Source of the DNA: Bryopsis sp. KO-2023
Taxonomy: Eukaryota > Chlorophyta > Ulvophyceae > Bryopsidales > Bryopsidaceae
NCBI GenBank assembly: GCA_030272585.1
Contig: BSYQ01000012.1
Coordinates: 186,001-250,000 of the forward strand
Direction: 5' to 3'
Length of the DNA stretch: 64,000 nucleotides
Each line of letters starts with the position of its first letter. The stretch's first letter is position 1. The position numbers and the translations under genes are program-made. The notes under the pieces are model-generated. The model saw only the letters and a program-made list of their open reading frames with translations. It did no database searches and was not told the origin of the DNA. Shown here piece after piece: positions 36,501 through 47,590 of this stretch.

Positions 36501-37510
36501 CTTTCTCTTCAGACTCTTGCACTACAACCATGAATGCTGTCTCTGTTTTGAGATGACGCATCATTCGTTTCGCTGAACACTCAGTCACTGGCACTTCTTG
36601 CAGTATCGACTGTACTTTTCGTTCAGGTTCAATACTCTCTTGGGTTGGATGACGCAACGGGAGATGAAACACTTGGCTGTTTTTGCAAACTGAAATCTCA
36701 TTCTGCTGAAAGTCTATGCGGGGGTTTTCTTTCTGCAACCAAGGCATGCCCAATATTAGGTCATAACCAAGGTCTGGGAACAGATCCGCTTTCATTTTGC
36801 ACTTCAGCCCTCCTATCTTTACTCGGAGGTTGTTACAGCTGCCAGCCAGTTCTTTAATATCTCCGTTTGCCAACATTGCTCTCTTTGAGCTTGGTGTAAT
36901 CGACAACCCGAGATCACGCGCTACCTTATCATTGATATAGTTTGCGGTACTTCCACAATCAATGAATGCATAAAGGTCCGTGGTCTTGATCCGTGCTTTT
37001 ACTTCGTACCCTCTCACAGGCACTTCTTGAATTTTTAACAGAGGGCATGTGTCACCCTTGGTTGATGAAGTTGATCGAACTTCTGACACATTAACTCGCT
37101 CTGTGGTAGACCGCTGGGTTGTTTCTGACCCACTATCGTCTACGTCTGCAGGCAGGGACTCCTGTAGACTACTCTGCGACTCCAATGAGCCCACAGATTC
37201 ACTAACAGAGGGAAGAGATGCAGATGACGCATGAGGCGCGTCCATCTCATCCGGTGTGCTTTCCTTCTGTTCATTTTTCCAATCGCAGTTGTCATGTGCC
37301 GATTGGGTAGATGTGGAGAGTGTCTCTGTTCTCTCTTCACGCGGTGTACTAGTCCGCGCCCCAGGTTTTCCGCTGTGAGTACAAACCTTTTTCGAGGCAC
37401 CTACTTTTGATCTTAGCTTCCTACGCCGCCTACGAACTCTGTTTCGCTTACGACGTTTGCGTCGGCCAGGCTCAGACGAAGCAGTTTCCTGCCTGGCGGT
37501 CAGTTTAACA
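33505..37510 (-). CDS. pol: Pol polyprotein of element B
   Basis: The frame is open from the gag stop region (37510) to the stop at 33505; the first ATG is at 37245 and gives 1246 residues. The part before that ATG is a strongly basic segment (RRKRRKRNRVRRRRRK-like). From the ATG, domains are: aspartic protease with DCGS at 96-99 (Cys variant of the DSG/DTG motif), reverse transcriptase (FCVDYR-type block, FIDDILIFS), RNase H (ITDASNEAIGAVL), integrase with the HHCC finger (CPVCQQIK) and DDE core (TDLVTD, VSDRDPRF), then a C-terminal chromodomain (YLVLWKGYDLLDATWEP). No internal stop. It is in the -1 frame relative to gag. The chromodomain marks it as a chromovirus, whose integrases target heterochromatin. 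Confidence 0.95.
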
Positions 37511-40139
37511 TTTTTTTTACATCGGGGAGGTTTTTCACCTCCTCCAATCTAGGACATTGCCTCACAGGATGACCCTTCTTTCCACAAAGATAACAATGAT
37601 ATCCCCCTCCCCCCTGGGGGTTCTGTCTTCCCTGATTGGCTTGTCCTCTTCCACGGTTACCACCACCGCGTCCACGTCCACCACCACCACGTCCTTGTTG
37701 CTGTTGCTGCTGCTGTTGCACTCCTGCGGCAGCTTGTGGTGGTGCTTGGGCTGGTGGTGTAGGGTTCTGCTGCTGCTGACCCTGATTCTGGCCTTTCTTC
37801 TTTCTTCCACCACGCCAGACTCCTTTCTTTTTCTGATTGGTTTGCCCTCCTTGGCCTTGTGTTCCAACTCCAAGGGCTTCCAATCGTTCGGCGGATATGA
37901 TGGCGGCCTCGACATCTCGAGGTACCGTTGCTGCGACTAACTTCTGAACTTCACTTTTAAGTCCATCCACGAAGAGCAAATACTGGTGATCCTCTTCGAG
38001 GTCTGGAATCCTCAAGACTAACCGCTGAAACTCTTTGACGAACTGTTTCACGGTTCCAGTCTGCTTGAGTTTGTGGAGGTCACGCCACGCTTCATCTCGG
38101 TCACTAGAGAATTCGAAAGCTGTAGCTAAGCCATCCATGAAGTCCATCCAGTCACGGAAGGGTGGTCTTTCACCTCGGTGAATTTTCAACTCTTGCATCG
38201 TTAACCAATCCGAGGCAGCCCCATAAAGGTTAGTGGCCATAATCGATTGCCACTGTGCTTCATGCACTCCGCAGGTTCTCAAGTACCGCGTCATGAGCAC
38301 TTGCCATTTACGGGCTTTTGGTTCTCCACTTCCGTTAAATGCGCGAGGCATTTGCAACTTGACGGTACTAGGCAACCACTGTCCTTGCCTAGGAGGTCCT
38401 GGGCCTGCTGGTCCAGCGCCACCTCCACCTCCACCTCCATCAGGAGGTCCACCGGGAGGTCCACCGCCTCCACCATCTCCACCGCCGCCACCACCTCCTC
38501 CGCCATCAGGCGCACCTGGAATGCGGGAAGGTGGGCGGTTTCGTCTGTCGCGGTAATCATCACCGCCATCATCATCTGGGTCGTCATCACCAGGGTCTCC
38601 AAAGTTACCTCGCATGCGAGGAACTCGACTGGGTCCACCAGTAGACTCATATGAACCAAGTGCAGCAAAGGGATTATTTTCTACCCTTGCTCCCAAAGCA
38701 CTTAACCCAAGTCCCAATCTTCCAGTACGTGTGGGGATCTGCATGGGTTCTTTTCCTTTCTCTTCTCTGACCTGTGCCTTAGCACGCTCAAGGTCAATTT
38801 GATATAACACTTCTGCTGAGGAGAGAACTCTTGGGTTAGTTCGTGTGGGTCTACGTGATCCATCGGCAGAGTCGGGTTCTGAGATGCGTACTCCAGGCTG
38901 AGCTCTTGTACTTGGAGGTATCAACTGAGGGAATGTGAAATCAGCGTCTGGTGCGCTGTCCACTGCAGTGCATGGTGGTGCTTCTGCAGCAACAATTTCA
39001 CCCTCCTCGACCTGTACTGCTGGAGGAGCCGGTATTGTTGAGGTTCCTGCCCCAACCATTCCTACCGCGAAGCTTTGGTCTAGTGGCGGCCATGATGCAG
39101 CCAACTGCTTTACTGATTTCTTCGGCAGCGGCATCCCAAAGGCTGAGTCCTCAGGCTCAGGAGAAGTTGATTCTTCTCGCTCTGGTGATACTGCACGAGC
39201 ATCACTTCCACTTTGGGCACTCTGACTTCCGCCACTCACATCCTCCATGCTTCGTTCCAGGCCAGATAATCTTAAGGCAACCACATCAGCTGCATCTTGC
39301 TGCTGATCCCAGGTCTTGGATGCCTTTTTCTCCAAGGCAATCAAATCTTTTTGAATTGCTACTCTGGAGCTCTGCAAACGCTTCACCTCAGCACCTTGCT
39401 TATGCAAGGACTCCCGAAACAATTCTAGAGTCCGTTCGACTTTTTCGTTGGAATCCGCAACAGTTCCTAATAAGCCTTCAATTCTCCGCCCTTGAACAAG
39501 GGATAACTCGGAGAGTTGTTTTAACTGAAGTGCTGATGCTTCAGTTGCTTCTTTTAGGTCAGCAAAACGAGAGTCCGCTAGGATGTCTGCGGCATCCATT
39601 CTCCTCGTTATTGCATCCACAGAAGCTTTGATCTCGGCTCTTTCTTTCCTATGGTCGATATCTTGGCGTAATAGCCTCTGCTCGTATCGACTATGTTGAG
39701 CCGCTACTGTATCCAGCTTCTGCTGTTGCGACACCACCGCATGCTGTGTGGCCTCAACCTGTTGCGCATGCTGGTGCTGTGTTTCCAGCGCCTGCCCGAT
39801 CACCTCTGATGCGCCAGCCAGTTGGTTCGACACAGAGGCCTCAGCATGGGCTAGCCTCTGCCCCAGTGTCTGGTCAACTTGCTGCAGGTGACCCCTTAGC
39901 CCGTGGGCTAAATCGTCCACACGGTCATGGACCGCATCCACATCCTCTCTTAAGGCTTCCGCATCAGCTCCCATGTCTATGTCGACAGCTGCTTGCTGGA
40001 CATTGTGGATGTTCTGGACGTTTATTTGTTGATACACAACATTGGGTGCGTCAGGCAATTCCTCATCGAACTCAGGTTCAATCCCTGGCTCTTCAACTTG
40101 AGGCTCGCGCACTGCCAATGCGTGTTCACGGTCAGCCAT
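37500..40139 (-). CDS. gag: Gag of element B
   Basis: 879 residues, unusually long for a Ty3/gypsy gag. The N-terminal 330 residues are coiled coil. A disordered acidic Ser/Pro region follows. Then comes a striking low-complexity block of Asp, Gly and Pro (DDDPDDDGGDD, then long Gly runs). The capsid domain follows (LQMPRAFNGSGEPKARKW ... FVKEFQRLVLRIPDLEE), then Gln/Gly-rich sequence and one CCHC knuckle CYLCGKKGHPVRQC at about 849-862. It ends nine bases after an A8 run that is the probable frameshift site. Confidence 0.92.
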   Translation of the reverse strand: MADREHALAVREPQVEEPGIEPEFDEELPDAPNVVYQQINVQNIHNVQQAAVDIDMGADAEALREDVDAVHDRVDDLAHGLRGHLQQVDQTLGQRLAHAEASVSNQLAGASEVIGQALETQHQHAQQVEATQHAVVSQQQKLDTVAAQHSRYEQRLLRQDIDHRKERAEIKASVDAITRRMDAADILADSRFADLKEATEASALQLKQLSELSLVQGRRIEGLLGTVADSNEKVERTLELFRESLHKQGAEVKRLQSSRVAIQKDLIALEKKASKTWDQQQDAADVVALRLSGLERSMEDVSGGSQSAQSGSDARAVSPEREESTSPEPEDSAFGMPLPKKSVKQLAASWPPLDQSFAVGMVGAGTSTIPAPPAVQVEEGEIVAAEAPPCTAVDSAPDADFTFPQLIPPSTRAQPGVRISEPDSADGSRRPTRTNPRVLSSAEVLYQIDLERAKAQVREEKGKEPMQIPTRTGRLGLGLSALGARVENNPFAALGSYESTGGPSRVPRMRGNFGDPGDDDPDDDGGDDYRDRRNRPPSRIPGAPDGGGGGGGGGDGGGGGPPGGPPDGGGGGGGAGPAGPGPPRQGQWLPSTVKLQMPRAFNGSGEPKARKWQVLMTRYLRTCGVHEAQWQSIMATNLYGAASDWLTMQELKIHRGERPPFRDWMDFMDGLATAFEFSSDRDEAWRDLHKLKQTGTVKQFVKEFQRLVLRIPDLEEDHQYLLFVDGLKSEVQKLVAATVPRDVEAAIISAERLEALGVGTQGQGGQTNQKKKGVWRGGRKKKGQNQGQQQQNPTPPAQAPPQAAAGVQQQQQQQQGRGGGGRGRGGGNRGRGQANQGRQNPQGGGGYHCYLCGKKGHPVRQCPRLEEVKNLPDVKKMLN
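37511..37518 (-). promoter_or_regulatory. Probable -1 ribosomal frameshift site between gag and pol of B
   Basis: On the minus strand an A8 run covers gag codons GTA AAA AAA ATG and fits the slippery pattern A AAA AAA. The gag stop TGA is at 37502-37500. Slipping back one base enters a frame that I read codon by codon as open all the way into pol. No downstream pseudoknot was evaluated. Confidence 0.65.
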
Positions 40140-40269
40140 GGTCTCTCAGCCACTATTTGGGAGTACTCAACAACCACGGTTGGAGTTTCTCTCTACCAAA
40201 CAAACAAACAAAAACGTTTGTTGCGCCACGTTCACAAGTTTCGATCTCAAGAACTTAAAGTTCTTGCCT
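40140..40269 (-). other. 5' leader of element B
   Basis: Untranslated leader between the primer-binding site and gag; would contain packaging signals. No motif identified. Confidence 0.4.
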
Positions 40270-40282
40270 CGCTCCGAAACCA
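40270..40282 (-). promoter_or_regulatory. Primer-binding site of element B
   Basis: On the minus strand tggtttcggagcg, two bases inside the 5' LTR of B. Identical to the sites of A and C. Confidence 0.75.
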
Positions 40283-40284
40283 AT

Positions 40285-40709
40285 TGATAGTGAAGCTTGT
40301 GGGTGACGCAATAGTGGTCGGCTGTGTTGGTTGGATTCGTGATAACTTGCTGGCTAACGCAAGTATACTTGTGGGGTTTGTTGCTTTAGACAACTCTCTA
40401 GCTAGCGCGGTTGTGAACGCTACTAGAGCACTTGGTTGGATAAGTGATTGCGTCAGGCAAACACTTAGACACACACACACAAACACACACACAAGCGGGA
40501 ACACACCAATCCCACGAATCCCGAGTTCTTACAAAGTAAAGTGAATAAGAATGTCAAAACAACGAGTGGGCCTCTTAAGTACCCCTAAGTGTAGTACGCT
40601 GACGCATGCCCCAAACTCTGGGTCTAATCTGTCTTACTCGCGAACCCGCATGCGTCAGCCACCCTCGGCTCTATCCCAAACTACCTCGTATAGCGCTAAA
40701 AGACTAACA
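40285..40709 (-). repeat. 5' LTR of element B
   Basis: 425 bp; no differences to 30621-31045 seen by eye. Followed on the plus strand by the duplicated attat, after which the RT region of A resumes. Confidence 0.95.
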
Positions 40710-42363
40710 ATTATACTGGGAAAAGCTTGGCTGGTTGACCACAACCCACACATTGACTGGAGGAGTCATGTGATCACCATCTGCAAGCCTAACAAAGTCC
40801 CAATCAAGCTACAAGGATTCCATCCAAAGGTAGCAGCAGTCCAGGATCCACAAGAGATCAATCTCCTCTCAGCCAGTGAAGCTAAGAAATGTTTGAAGAA
40901 CAGAGATGGAGAGGCTTACCTGGTGCTGGTCAGGAAAGTTCAGGATCCCCAGGAATCAGGGGAAATCAATGCAGCCAAGCAAATCAGGAATCCTGGTGAA
41001 GCAAAGGCAGTCAAGGGTACAGAGGATGGTACAGATGCAAATTTCAAAGGCATGGTTGATGGACTGGATGAGGAACTACATGAGCTGAAGGATGTCCTTA
41101 ATCAATACAAGGATGTCTTTCCAATGGACTTACCTGACCATCTACCACCTCACAGACCATGGGACATGAAGATCCCACTGAAGGATGATGCAAAACCAGT
41201 ATTTGGACCACTATACAAGCAGTCCCCAAAAGAATTGGATGCTTTAAAAGAGCAATTGGACTATTTGCTACAGAAAGGGATGATAAGGCCAAGCCACAGC
41301 AATTTTGGAGCACCTGTACTCTTTGTCCCCAAACCTGGGGGGGCATTGAGGTTTTGTGTGGACTACAGAGCTCTGAACAGGGCTACCAAGGTTACCCAGT
41401 TCCCCATTCCCAGAATGGATGAGATGCTGGACAGATTAAACCATGCAAGGTACTTCAGTAAAGTGGACCTCAGGGCAGGATTCTGGCAGCTCAGGATGGC
41501 TCCAGGGGAAGAGGGAAAGACTGCATTCAGAACCAAGTATGGGCAGTATGAATTTTTGGTCATGCCCATGGGCCTGAGTGGATCTCCAGGACATTTCATG
41601 TCCATGATGAATGAGATCCTGGCCCCATACATTGATAAATTTGTGCAAGTCTTTTTGGATGACATCTTAATCTACTCATCCACCCCTGAGGAACATGCAA
41701 GGCATATGAAGCTGGTGCTGGAGGCCCTAAGAAAACATCAACTGTATGCAAAGTTGGTCAAGTCTGCAGTGGGCAAAAAGGAAGTGGATTTCCTGGGTAC
41801 ATGGGTCACTCACCAAGGAGTTCAGCCTATGGCTGATAAGCTGGATGCAATCAAGCAGTGGCCTACACCCTCAAATGTCCATGATGTCAGGAGCTTCCTG
41901 GGATTGTGCTGCTTCTACAGAAGATTTGTGGCCAATTTCAGTGGAAAGGCTGCTGCATTGACCAATCTCACAAAAGGGAATCAACAGTTCATATGGGGAG
42001 AAGAAGAGAAACAGGCATTTGAAGATCTCAAGGATGCATTATGCTCTGCACCTGTTTTGATACATCCAAGGGAAGATTGGCCCTGGATTGTGGCCACTGA
42101 TGGCAGTCAATCAGGAGTGGGGGGAGTATTGATGCAAGAGGGACCAGATGGGTTGCATCCAGTGGCTTTTGAATCCCATAAGCTGACTGATGCTGAAACA
42201 AGGTACCCAATCCATGAGATTGAGTTGTTGGGGATTGTCCACTGTCTCAAGAAGTGGAGAGCATATTTGGAAGGAAGGGAGTTTGTTCTCAGAACAGACA
42301 ATCAGTCATTGGTTTGGCTGGATTCTCAACAGCATCTGAGCAGAAGACAAGCCAGATGGGTGG
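40710..42363 (+). pseudogene. pol: Pol of element A, part 2: reverse transcriptase and most of RNase H
   Basis: Resumes the frame of part 1 after the TSD. It contains the end of the protease (LGKAWLVDHNPHIDW), reverse transcriptase with LRFCVDYRALN and the active site FLDDILIYS, the connection domain (VRSFLGLCCFYRRFV) and RNase H (ATDGSQSGVGGVL, RTDNQSLVWL). It is cut at 42363 by element C and continues at 51589 with codon phase preserved. No stop codon and no CpG dinucleotide in about 1.65 kb; all Arg codons are therefore AGA or AGG. Confidence 0.93.
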
Positions 42364-42998
42364 TGTAACGGTTGGTTATCGCAGCACTCGAGCTGGAACT
42401 ACAAGAGTAGTTGCCATGCTTCCTGCAGCTGAAAAAGGGAAGGTTGCAAGAGTGCAACGTGTAGGAGCAGCGTGCGAGAGTGCGGCGTGTAGGAGTGCAG
42501 CGTGCAGCGGTGCAGCGTGCAGCGGTGGATGCAGCGTGCAGCAGTGCAGAGGTGCAGCGGTGCAGCGGAGTAGAGGTGCAGAGATGCAGAGGTGCAGAGG
42601 TGCAGAGGTGCAGAGGTGCAGAGGTGCAGAGGTGCAGTAGTGCGACACCCTTGGAGTCACGACTACAACCAAGCTCGATGGAGTTTGATGGATGATGATG
42701 TGGCAGCCATCAAAGTCGAGTTGTCAATTGGACGTGTGAGTTCTCGTGGAATAGGGGCACGTTCACAGTTGAGGTGGCAAGGAGATGTGTGAATTCCTAG
42801 TGAATAGTGACACGTCGACAGGAACAAGGGTTTGATGCGCTGTGGCGCTAGGGTATAAGAGTGTGGAAGGAAAAGGTCGTTGTATCTTCTTTATAACTTT
42901 ATTCTTGTAAGGAAGTTCTATCTAACGAGACGCTTGAGGAAGGCACTCGTCCTCCTCTAGGAGGGCGAGGGGACCTTGAAAAAAGTAGCCTCGTTTCA
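42364..42998 (+). repeat. 5' LTR of element C
   Basis: 635 bp, TGTAACGG ... CGTTTCA. It contains gtgcagcg-type repeats and an array of gcagaggt (8 bp) at about 42585-42645. A TATA-like tataaga lies near 42855. Confidence 0.94.
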
Positions 42999-42999
42999 T

Positions 43000-43012
43000 T
43001 GGTTTCGGAGCG
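43000..43012 (+). promoter_or_regulatory. Primer-binding site of element C
   Basis: tggtttcggagcg just after the LTR, identical to the sites of A and B. Confidence 0.75.
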
Positions 43013-45800
43013 AAGGCGCAATAAGTGTTACTTATTGTGCGACCGTGTGTGGCAAAGTGGAGTAAGGGGTCTAAGAGCAGCGCTAATGGTGCGACCACAA
43101 GAGCAGAACGCGAGCAGCTATGGAAGCTACTGAAGTATGGACTACTGAGACGCTGGAGAAGAGCAGCGTTGCAAAGAAAAGAGGTTACCCACCACTGTCG
43201 ACCCTTTGGACTAGGGTGGGGAAAGCGATCTGCAGTGGTGATGGTCGTGCCAGCGAAAGCGTGCTTTGAAGAAGCCTTGAAAAGGTGATCGCCAGCGAGG
43301 ACGACAAAGAAGACGGCCCAGGGCCAGAAGTGTCGTCGCCGAACCTGTCTCTGACTACTGGTGTTCGAGTTTCTTGAACAGAAGTGTCGAAGAGACTTGA
43401 CCAAGCCTGCACTACGTGAAAGTGACGAATGAGCATGACAGCGCAAGTTCGTGGAAGCCCAACAGTGTGACCTTCCAAGAGAGTCGCAGGTCGTGAGGAA
43501 CGACTGCGCAGTGTGACCCAGCAAGAGAGTCGCAGATCGTGAGGAACAACTGCGCAGTGTGAGGTAGCTTTCGTGTCGACTGGAGCAACTGGAGCATGCG
43601 AAGTTTTGGGGGCTGAGGTCGTACCATGACGAGTCGTCAGTGCCGACCCCCCCTTTCTGACAGCAAACGACTGCAAGTGACTGGCTCGCCCAAGTCGTGT
43701 GGGTCGCTAGAGAGCGCCCACTCAGTCGCTTGGATCAGCGCAAGGCTGACAAGCGAAAGATCTGCTAGGGTAACCTAAGATCTAAGGTTTTCCTCTTTGA
43801 GGATCCCGAAAAGGCAAACCCTGAAAGCAGCTGTTCAGGCTTCGCTTAAGGTTCAAAGAGGTCGTTAGACCCTCTGGAAGCACCTATTGGCTGGTCGCTA
43901 TCGAGCGCCAGGTCAATGAGGCTTTGCTTGAGATCCAGAGAGGGAGTCGAACCCTCTTAAGCCACCTAACTGGCTGGTCGTTCTATTGTACAAGTCGAGG
44001 AGACTGTACACAACAGGGCAAACCTCCTTGGGAGGTGAGTTCAATATCGTTGGTGTTGAGAACGCCGACGATTCTGCATGAACACAAAGCGATTGTGGAA
44101 ACACAGGCGGAATCCCAATGAAGGGGATGGAGCGAATGTTACATGCAGCACATTGCAATTTCATTGCAATTACAGCAGATGCAGATGTTGTGATGAATGC
44201 ACAACGACGCGAGAAAGTGGCAGGCGCAAGCCTCGCCTCGGACGCGAAAAGACTAAGTTACAGGAGGCGATTGGTCACTAACAAGAGTGCAACGCCCTGA
44301 GAACACAGGCGCAACATTATCACGAGTGATAACAGTTGCAGCGCATTGAAGCAGCATGTTGCAGTAACTGCGCAATATGCAGGACGAATCGACACAGAAA
44401 ATTCGATCGAATGTTGATCGAACGGTTGCAGCGCGACGCCGCAGTTGCTACTGATAGCCTGACGGTTGATTGCATGGCGATGGAGCAAAAGGATTGTCGA
44501 AATAGTTCTTTGAGCTAGACAGCTACTCAGAGGCAGCGACAAGTCTTCTATTGTGCTATGTTTCGAATGAACTGAGCCACACCACTTGAAGGTGGAATGT
44601 GCAGTCGATTGTGTTGATGCTATGTGAGAGCTTTTGTAAAAACGTGAGCAGCTTGTGCGTGGAGAATTGAATCTCACGCGCACCAGTGATGGAGTCAAAG
44701 AAAGTGACCCAAGAGCAAAAGCGAACTGCATCAGACTGCGCCAGTTTGGAGTGACAAGTGCGAAGGTAAACTGCAGAAGACTACGCAAGTCTGGATTGTG
44801 ACCTCTGAGGAAAGAAAGTGTGACCAGGCGCCAAGCAAACACGCCGCATCACCTGCAAGTGATGCAGGGCTGATAAGCCAAGCAACAGTAGCGTGAGAGT
44901 TTTGTTAAGACGATTCTCAGAGAGGATGTGAAGCGTGACTGCAAGGAATGCAGTCGTCAAGGTGTTACAGTTGGAGGCATTGCCGCCACTGGCACAAATG
45001 AGGGCAGCAAAGACAAGAGAGCCCCAACGAACGTTGCAATCAATTCGATTGTTCATGTTGCAGACATACATCGAAGTTGGCATCGACGACAACACAGTGA
45101 ACGGAACAAGTGCGAATGATAACAAAGTCAATGATGAGACTGTGGTTGAGGTAGCGCACCAACACACACGAGAGAACCTCTCCAACGAGGATGTTGTTGA
45201 AGCACTATGTGTGATACCCACTGGGATCAAGCGTGCGATCAAGAATGGATGTTACCTCGGGTGCATCTGGGGATACCACAACGAATTCATATTGACTGCA
45301 GCATCTACTGCCAGCAGATTTCGCAGTTCGAACTGAGTTGAACATGCCGCAGCCATGACGTGTTGTTTGCATGGACACATGAAACAATACACCAATGTGT
45401 ATCACATTGATTGCAACATACATTGGAGTGTATGCTATGGCAAATATTGCAACGAATGCCAAGGCAAATATTACAGTTACTGATGTGGAGAAGATCACAT
45501 CGAAATGCTGAGTCAATACCATCTACACTTGCACAAGAGGATGCACATCAAGTGGAAGGAGATCATTATTACTCAAGGAGACATGCAACAAATGTCACAG
45601 GAGCTGTTGAGTAATAATTCTGAGTGTGCTACAAAGCAAAGAATGATCTTCCCTCGGAGATGTTGCTGCAATACAAGAGTTGCAGCAAGAGAGCACCCAT
45701 TGGATGCAAAGTGACTCATGTTTATCCAACAGTAGGAGTCAGAGGACATGACTTGCTGATGCTGAACCTCTTCTTCAAGAGTTTGAGATGAGTTTGGTGG
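43013..45800 (+). other. Interior of element C, left part (non-coding)
   Basis: No long frame. Mostly CpG-containing sequence. It includes a 46-bp tandem duplication (43463-43508 and 43509-43554) and repeated short modules such as ggctggtcg with ctatcgagcgcc (43697, 43889, 43971). Two T-arm-like strings (gggagtcgaaccctc near 43941) are present without a full tRNA. Possibly packaging or structural RNA, but no fold was calculated. Confidence 0.5.
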
Positions 45801-45817
45801 TATTGTCATCAGATTGA

Positions 45818-46078
45818 ATGAATGCATTGGTCTTTTCGAAATTCGATGCAGAAAATGGACAGATTTTTATAAAGCAAGGCAGAGAATTTGTTTCTCTTTT
45901 TGCATTTGATTATACTCACAGATATGGGAAGAAAGAGATACCTTTTCACCACTTGCTGAAAATTTTGGACAGCAACTACATTTCTGAATTAATGGTTTAT
46001 GAACTGAGAAGAAAAGAAGTGATCAGGGTATTAATCTTTTTCATGCATTTATTTCATTTGAGAAAAGTCATGATCTGA
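45818..46078 (+). CDS. Coding-like island inside element C, possible captured exon
   Basis: An 86-codon frame from ATG 45818 in a stretch lower in GC than its flanks. It has the amphipathic pattern of real protein (FDAENGQIFIKQGREFVSLF ... HHLLKILDSNYISELMVYEL) up to about residue 69, where cagg|gtattaatc could be a splice donor. I recognise no family. It may be a fragment of a host gene carried by the element, or chance. Confidence 0.3.
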   Translation: MNALVFSKFDAENGQIFIKQGREFVSLFAFDYTHRYGKKEIPFHHLLKILDSNYISELMVYELRRKEVIRVLIFFMHLFHLRKVMI

Positions 46079-47405
46079 TTAGTGATGGAAAGTTCAGGAG
46101 AAAAATGATTTTCTTTTGAAGGTTTCGGGTTATGTGAAAGGTGTTTCAAGCAGAAATCTCTCTGTGGAATTTTCTGGCTTGATATTGTTGATAGTGGAAC
46201 TGAAATATTGGAGTCCGATGTGGTGGAAAATGGTCAAGGATTTCTGAAGGCTTGTGTTGAGTGACAGCTCTGGAAAATACAAGGGTTGTGCATTGAAATC
46301 CAGTCAAGGACCATGATTTGGTGGATGCTATTAAGGAGGATCAAGTTTGTGCACCAGCCAAGGAGGGCTGAGGCTGACCTAAGAAAGGAAGGTCTCTTCA
46401 AGAAAAAGAAGGGCACATGTCCCCACATCTGGATGGGATAGAAAAGTCTATGAGGTGGAGAAAGAGGATTGGAGAAACGATTGCGATCGAGCTGTTGTTC
46501 ATGACAGAGTGTTGTGAGACTTCTGAAGATAAAAGGATATCAAGCTTGCGAATCAGTTGATTCGAATTTGTATTTGCATCAGTGGTCGAAGGTTGCTTAT
46601 CCTAAAGGCACCACCTCTGGTGGCAAATAAACTGGAGGTGAAAGGAGTGGCTACAACAAGGCCAAGAATACCCCAGTTGACAAAGGAAAATGGTCAGAAA
46701 AATCGACAGTTCAAGGGACTTGTGAACTGCCGGCTCATGTTGATATGAGATGATGTATGAGGACCAACAGCTTGAGCAAGAGGCCAACTGGATCGCAGCC
46801 CAAGAATATATCGATGTCGTTTCTGCCAATCACACAAAGAGATGATTGTATTCACGGTGGTGAGAGCAACCAGTGGCATCAAAGATTTCTGATGGTGAAG
46901 CAGCCAAAGGTTTATGGTGTCCACCTCAGAACTTCTGAGTCAGAAGGACAAAAGAAGAAGATGCGAGCTGGTGCATTATGATGCAAGCTCAGGTTGCTGA
47001 AGTTGTCTTTTCACCCTTGCCGAGACTTAAGGCCCCAACACAGATGTGTGGAAAGAAGAGGGCATACTATGGATGGTCCAGCCCGGTGACAAATCAGGCT
47101 TGGAAAGCTGATGTTGTCTTGGTGTGGATCATTGCTGCAACCTGGAAATTTCAGGAAAATTGCGAGTGCAAGAGAGTGAAAGCAACAACCGCTGAAGATG
47201 GATGGAGTGAGCTTTATGTGGGAGGTATCCCAAGACATACTCAGTCCAGAGCTCAGTTTTGAGTTGCTAAGAGATCAACACATGGCATTTTTGGCTGATG
47301 TGCAGCCTGGACTGGTCCGGTGTGTGTGCCGCAGCCAGGATTTGTACCTATTACTATGTGAAGAAGAGATCTTGAATATGGAAACAAGAGCTGCAGCAAG
47401 CTGCA
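46079..47405 (+). other. Interior of element C, middle part
   Basis: AT-richer, low-CpG sequence without retrotransposon domains or supported genes. Confidence 0.4.
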
Positions 47406-47590
47406 GCAAGGATTTGGACAAGGTGCTGATGCAGCAACCAAAGCAAGGATTTGGACAAGGTGCTGATGCAGCAACCAAAGCAAGGATTTGGACAAGGTGC
47501 TGATGCAGCAACCAAGGCAAGGATTTGGACAAGGTGCTGATGCAGCAACCAAGGCAAGGATTTGGACAAGGTGCTGATGCAGCAATCGAC
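47406..47590 (+). repeat. 37-bp tandem repeat array in element C
   Basis: Five units beginning gcaaggatttggacaagg (starts at 47406, 47443, 47480, 47517, 47554), nearly identical, followed by degenerate copies to about 47700. Because 37 is not a multiple of three, each unit shifts the frame, so the array is not protein-coding. Confidence 0.9.

Larger units (their letters stand above)
30621..40709 (-). mobile_element. Element B: complete Ty3/gypsy chromovirus with an extra 3' ORF
   Basis: 10,089 bp, inserted in reverse orientation in the pol gene of A. The 5-bp duplication attat is at 30616-30620 and 40710-40714. The 425-bp LTRs look identical by eye. Read on the minus strand: LTR (40709-40285), primer-binding site, gag (40139-37500), slippery A8 run, pol (to 33505), extra ORF (33055-31241), polypurine tract, LTR (31045-30621). 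All reading frames are open, so it appears to be a young, possibly autonomous copy. Confidence 0.96.

Noticed and set aside
47406-47590. Regular 37-bp repeats that might suggest a CRISPR array
   Set aside because: The units are directly adjacent with no unique spacers, there are no cas genes, and the setting is a eukaryotic retrotransposon.
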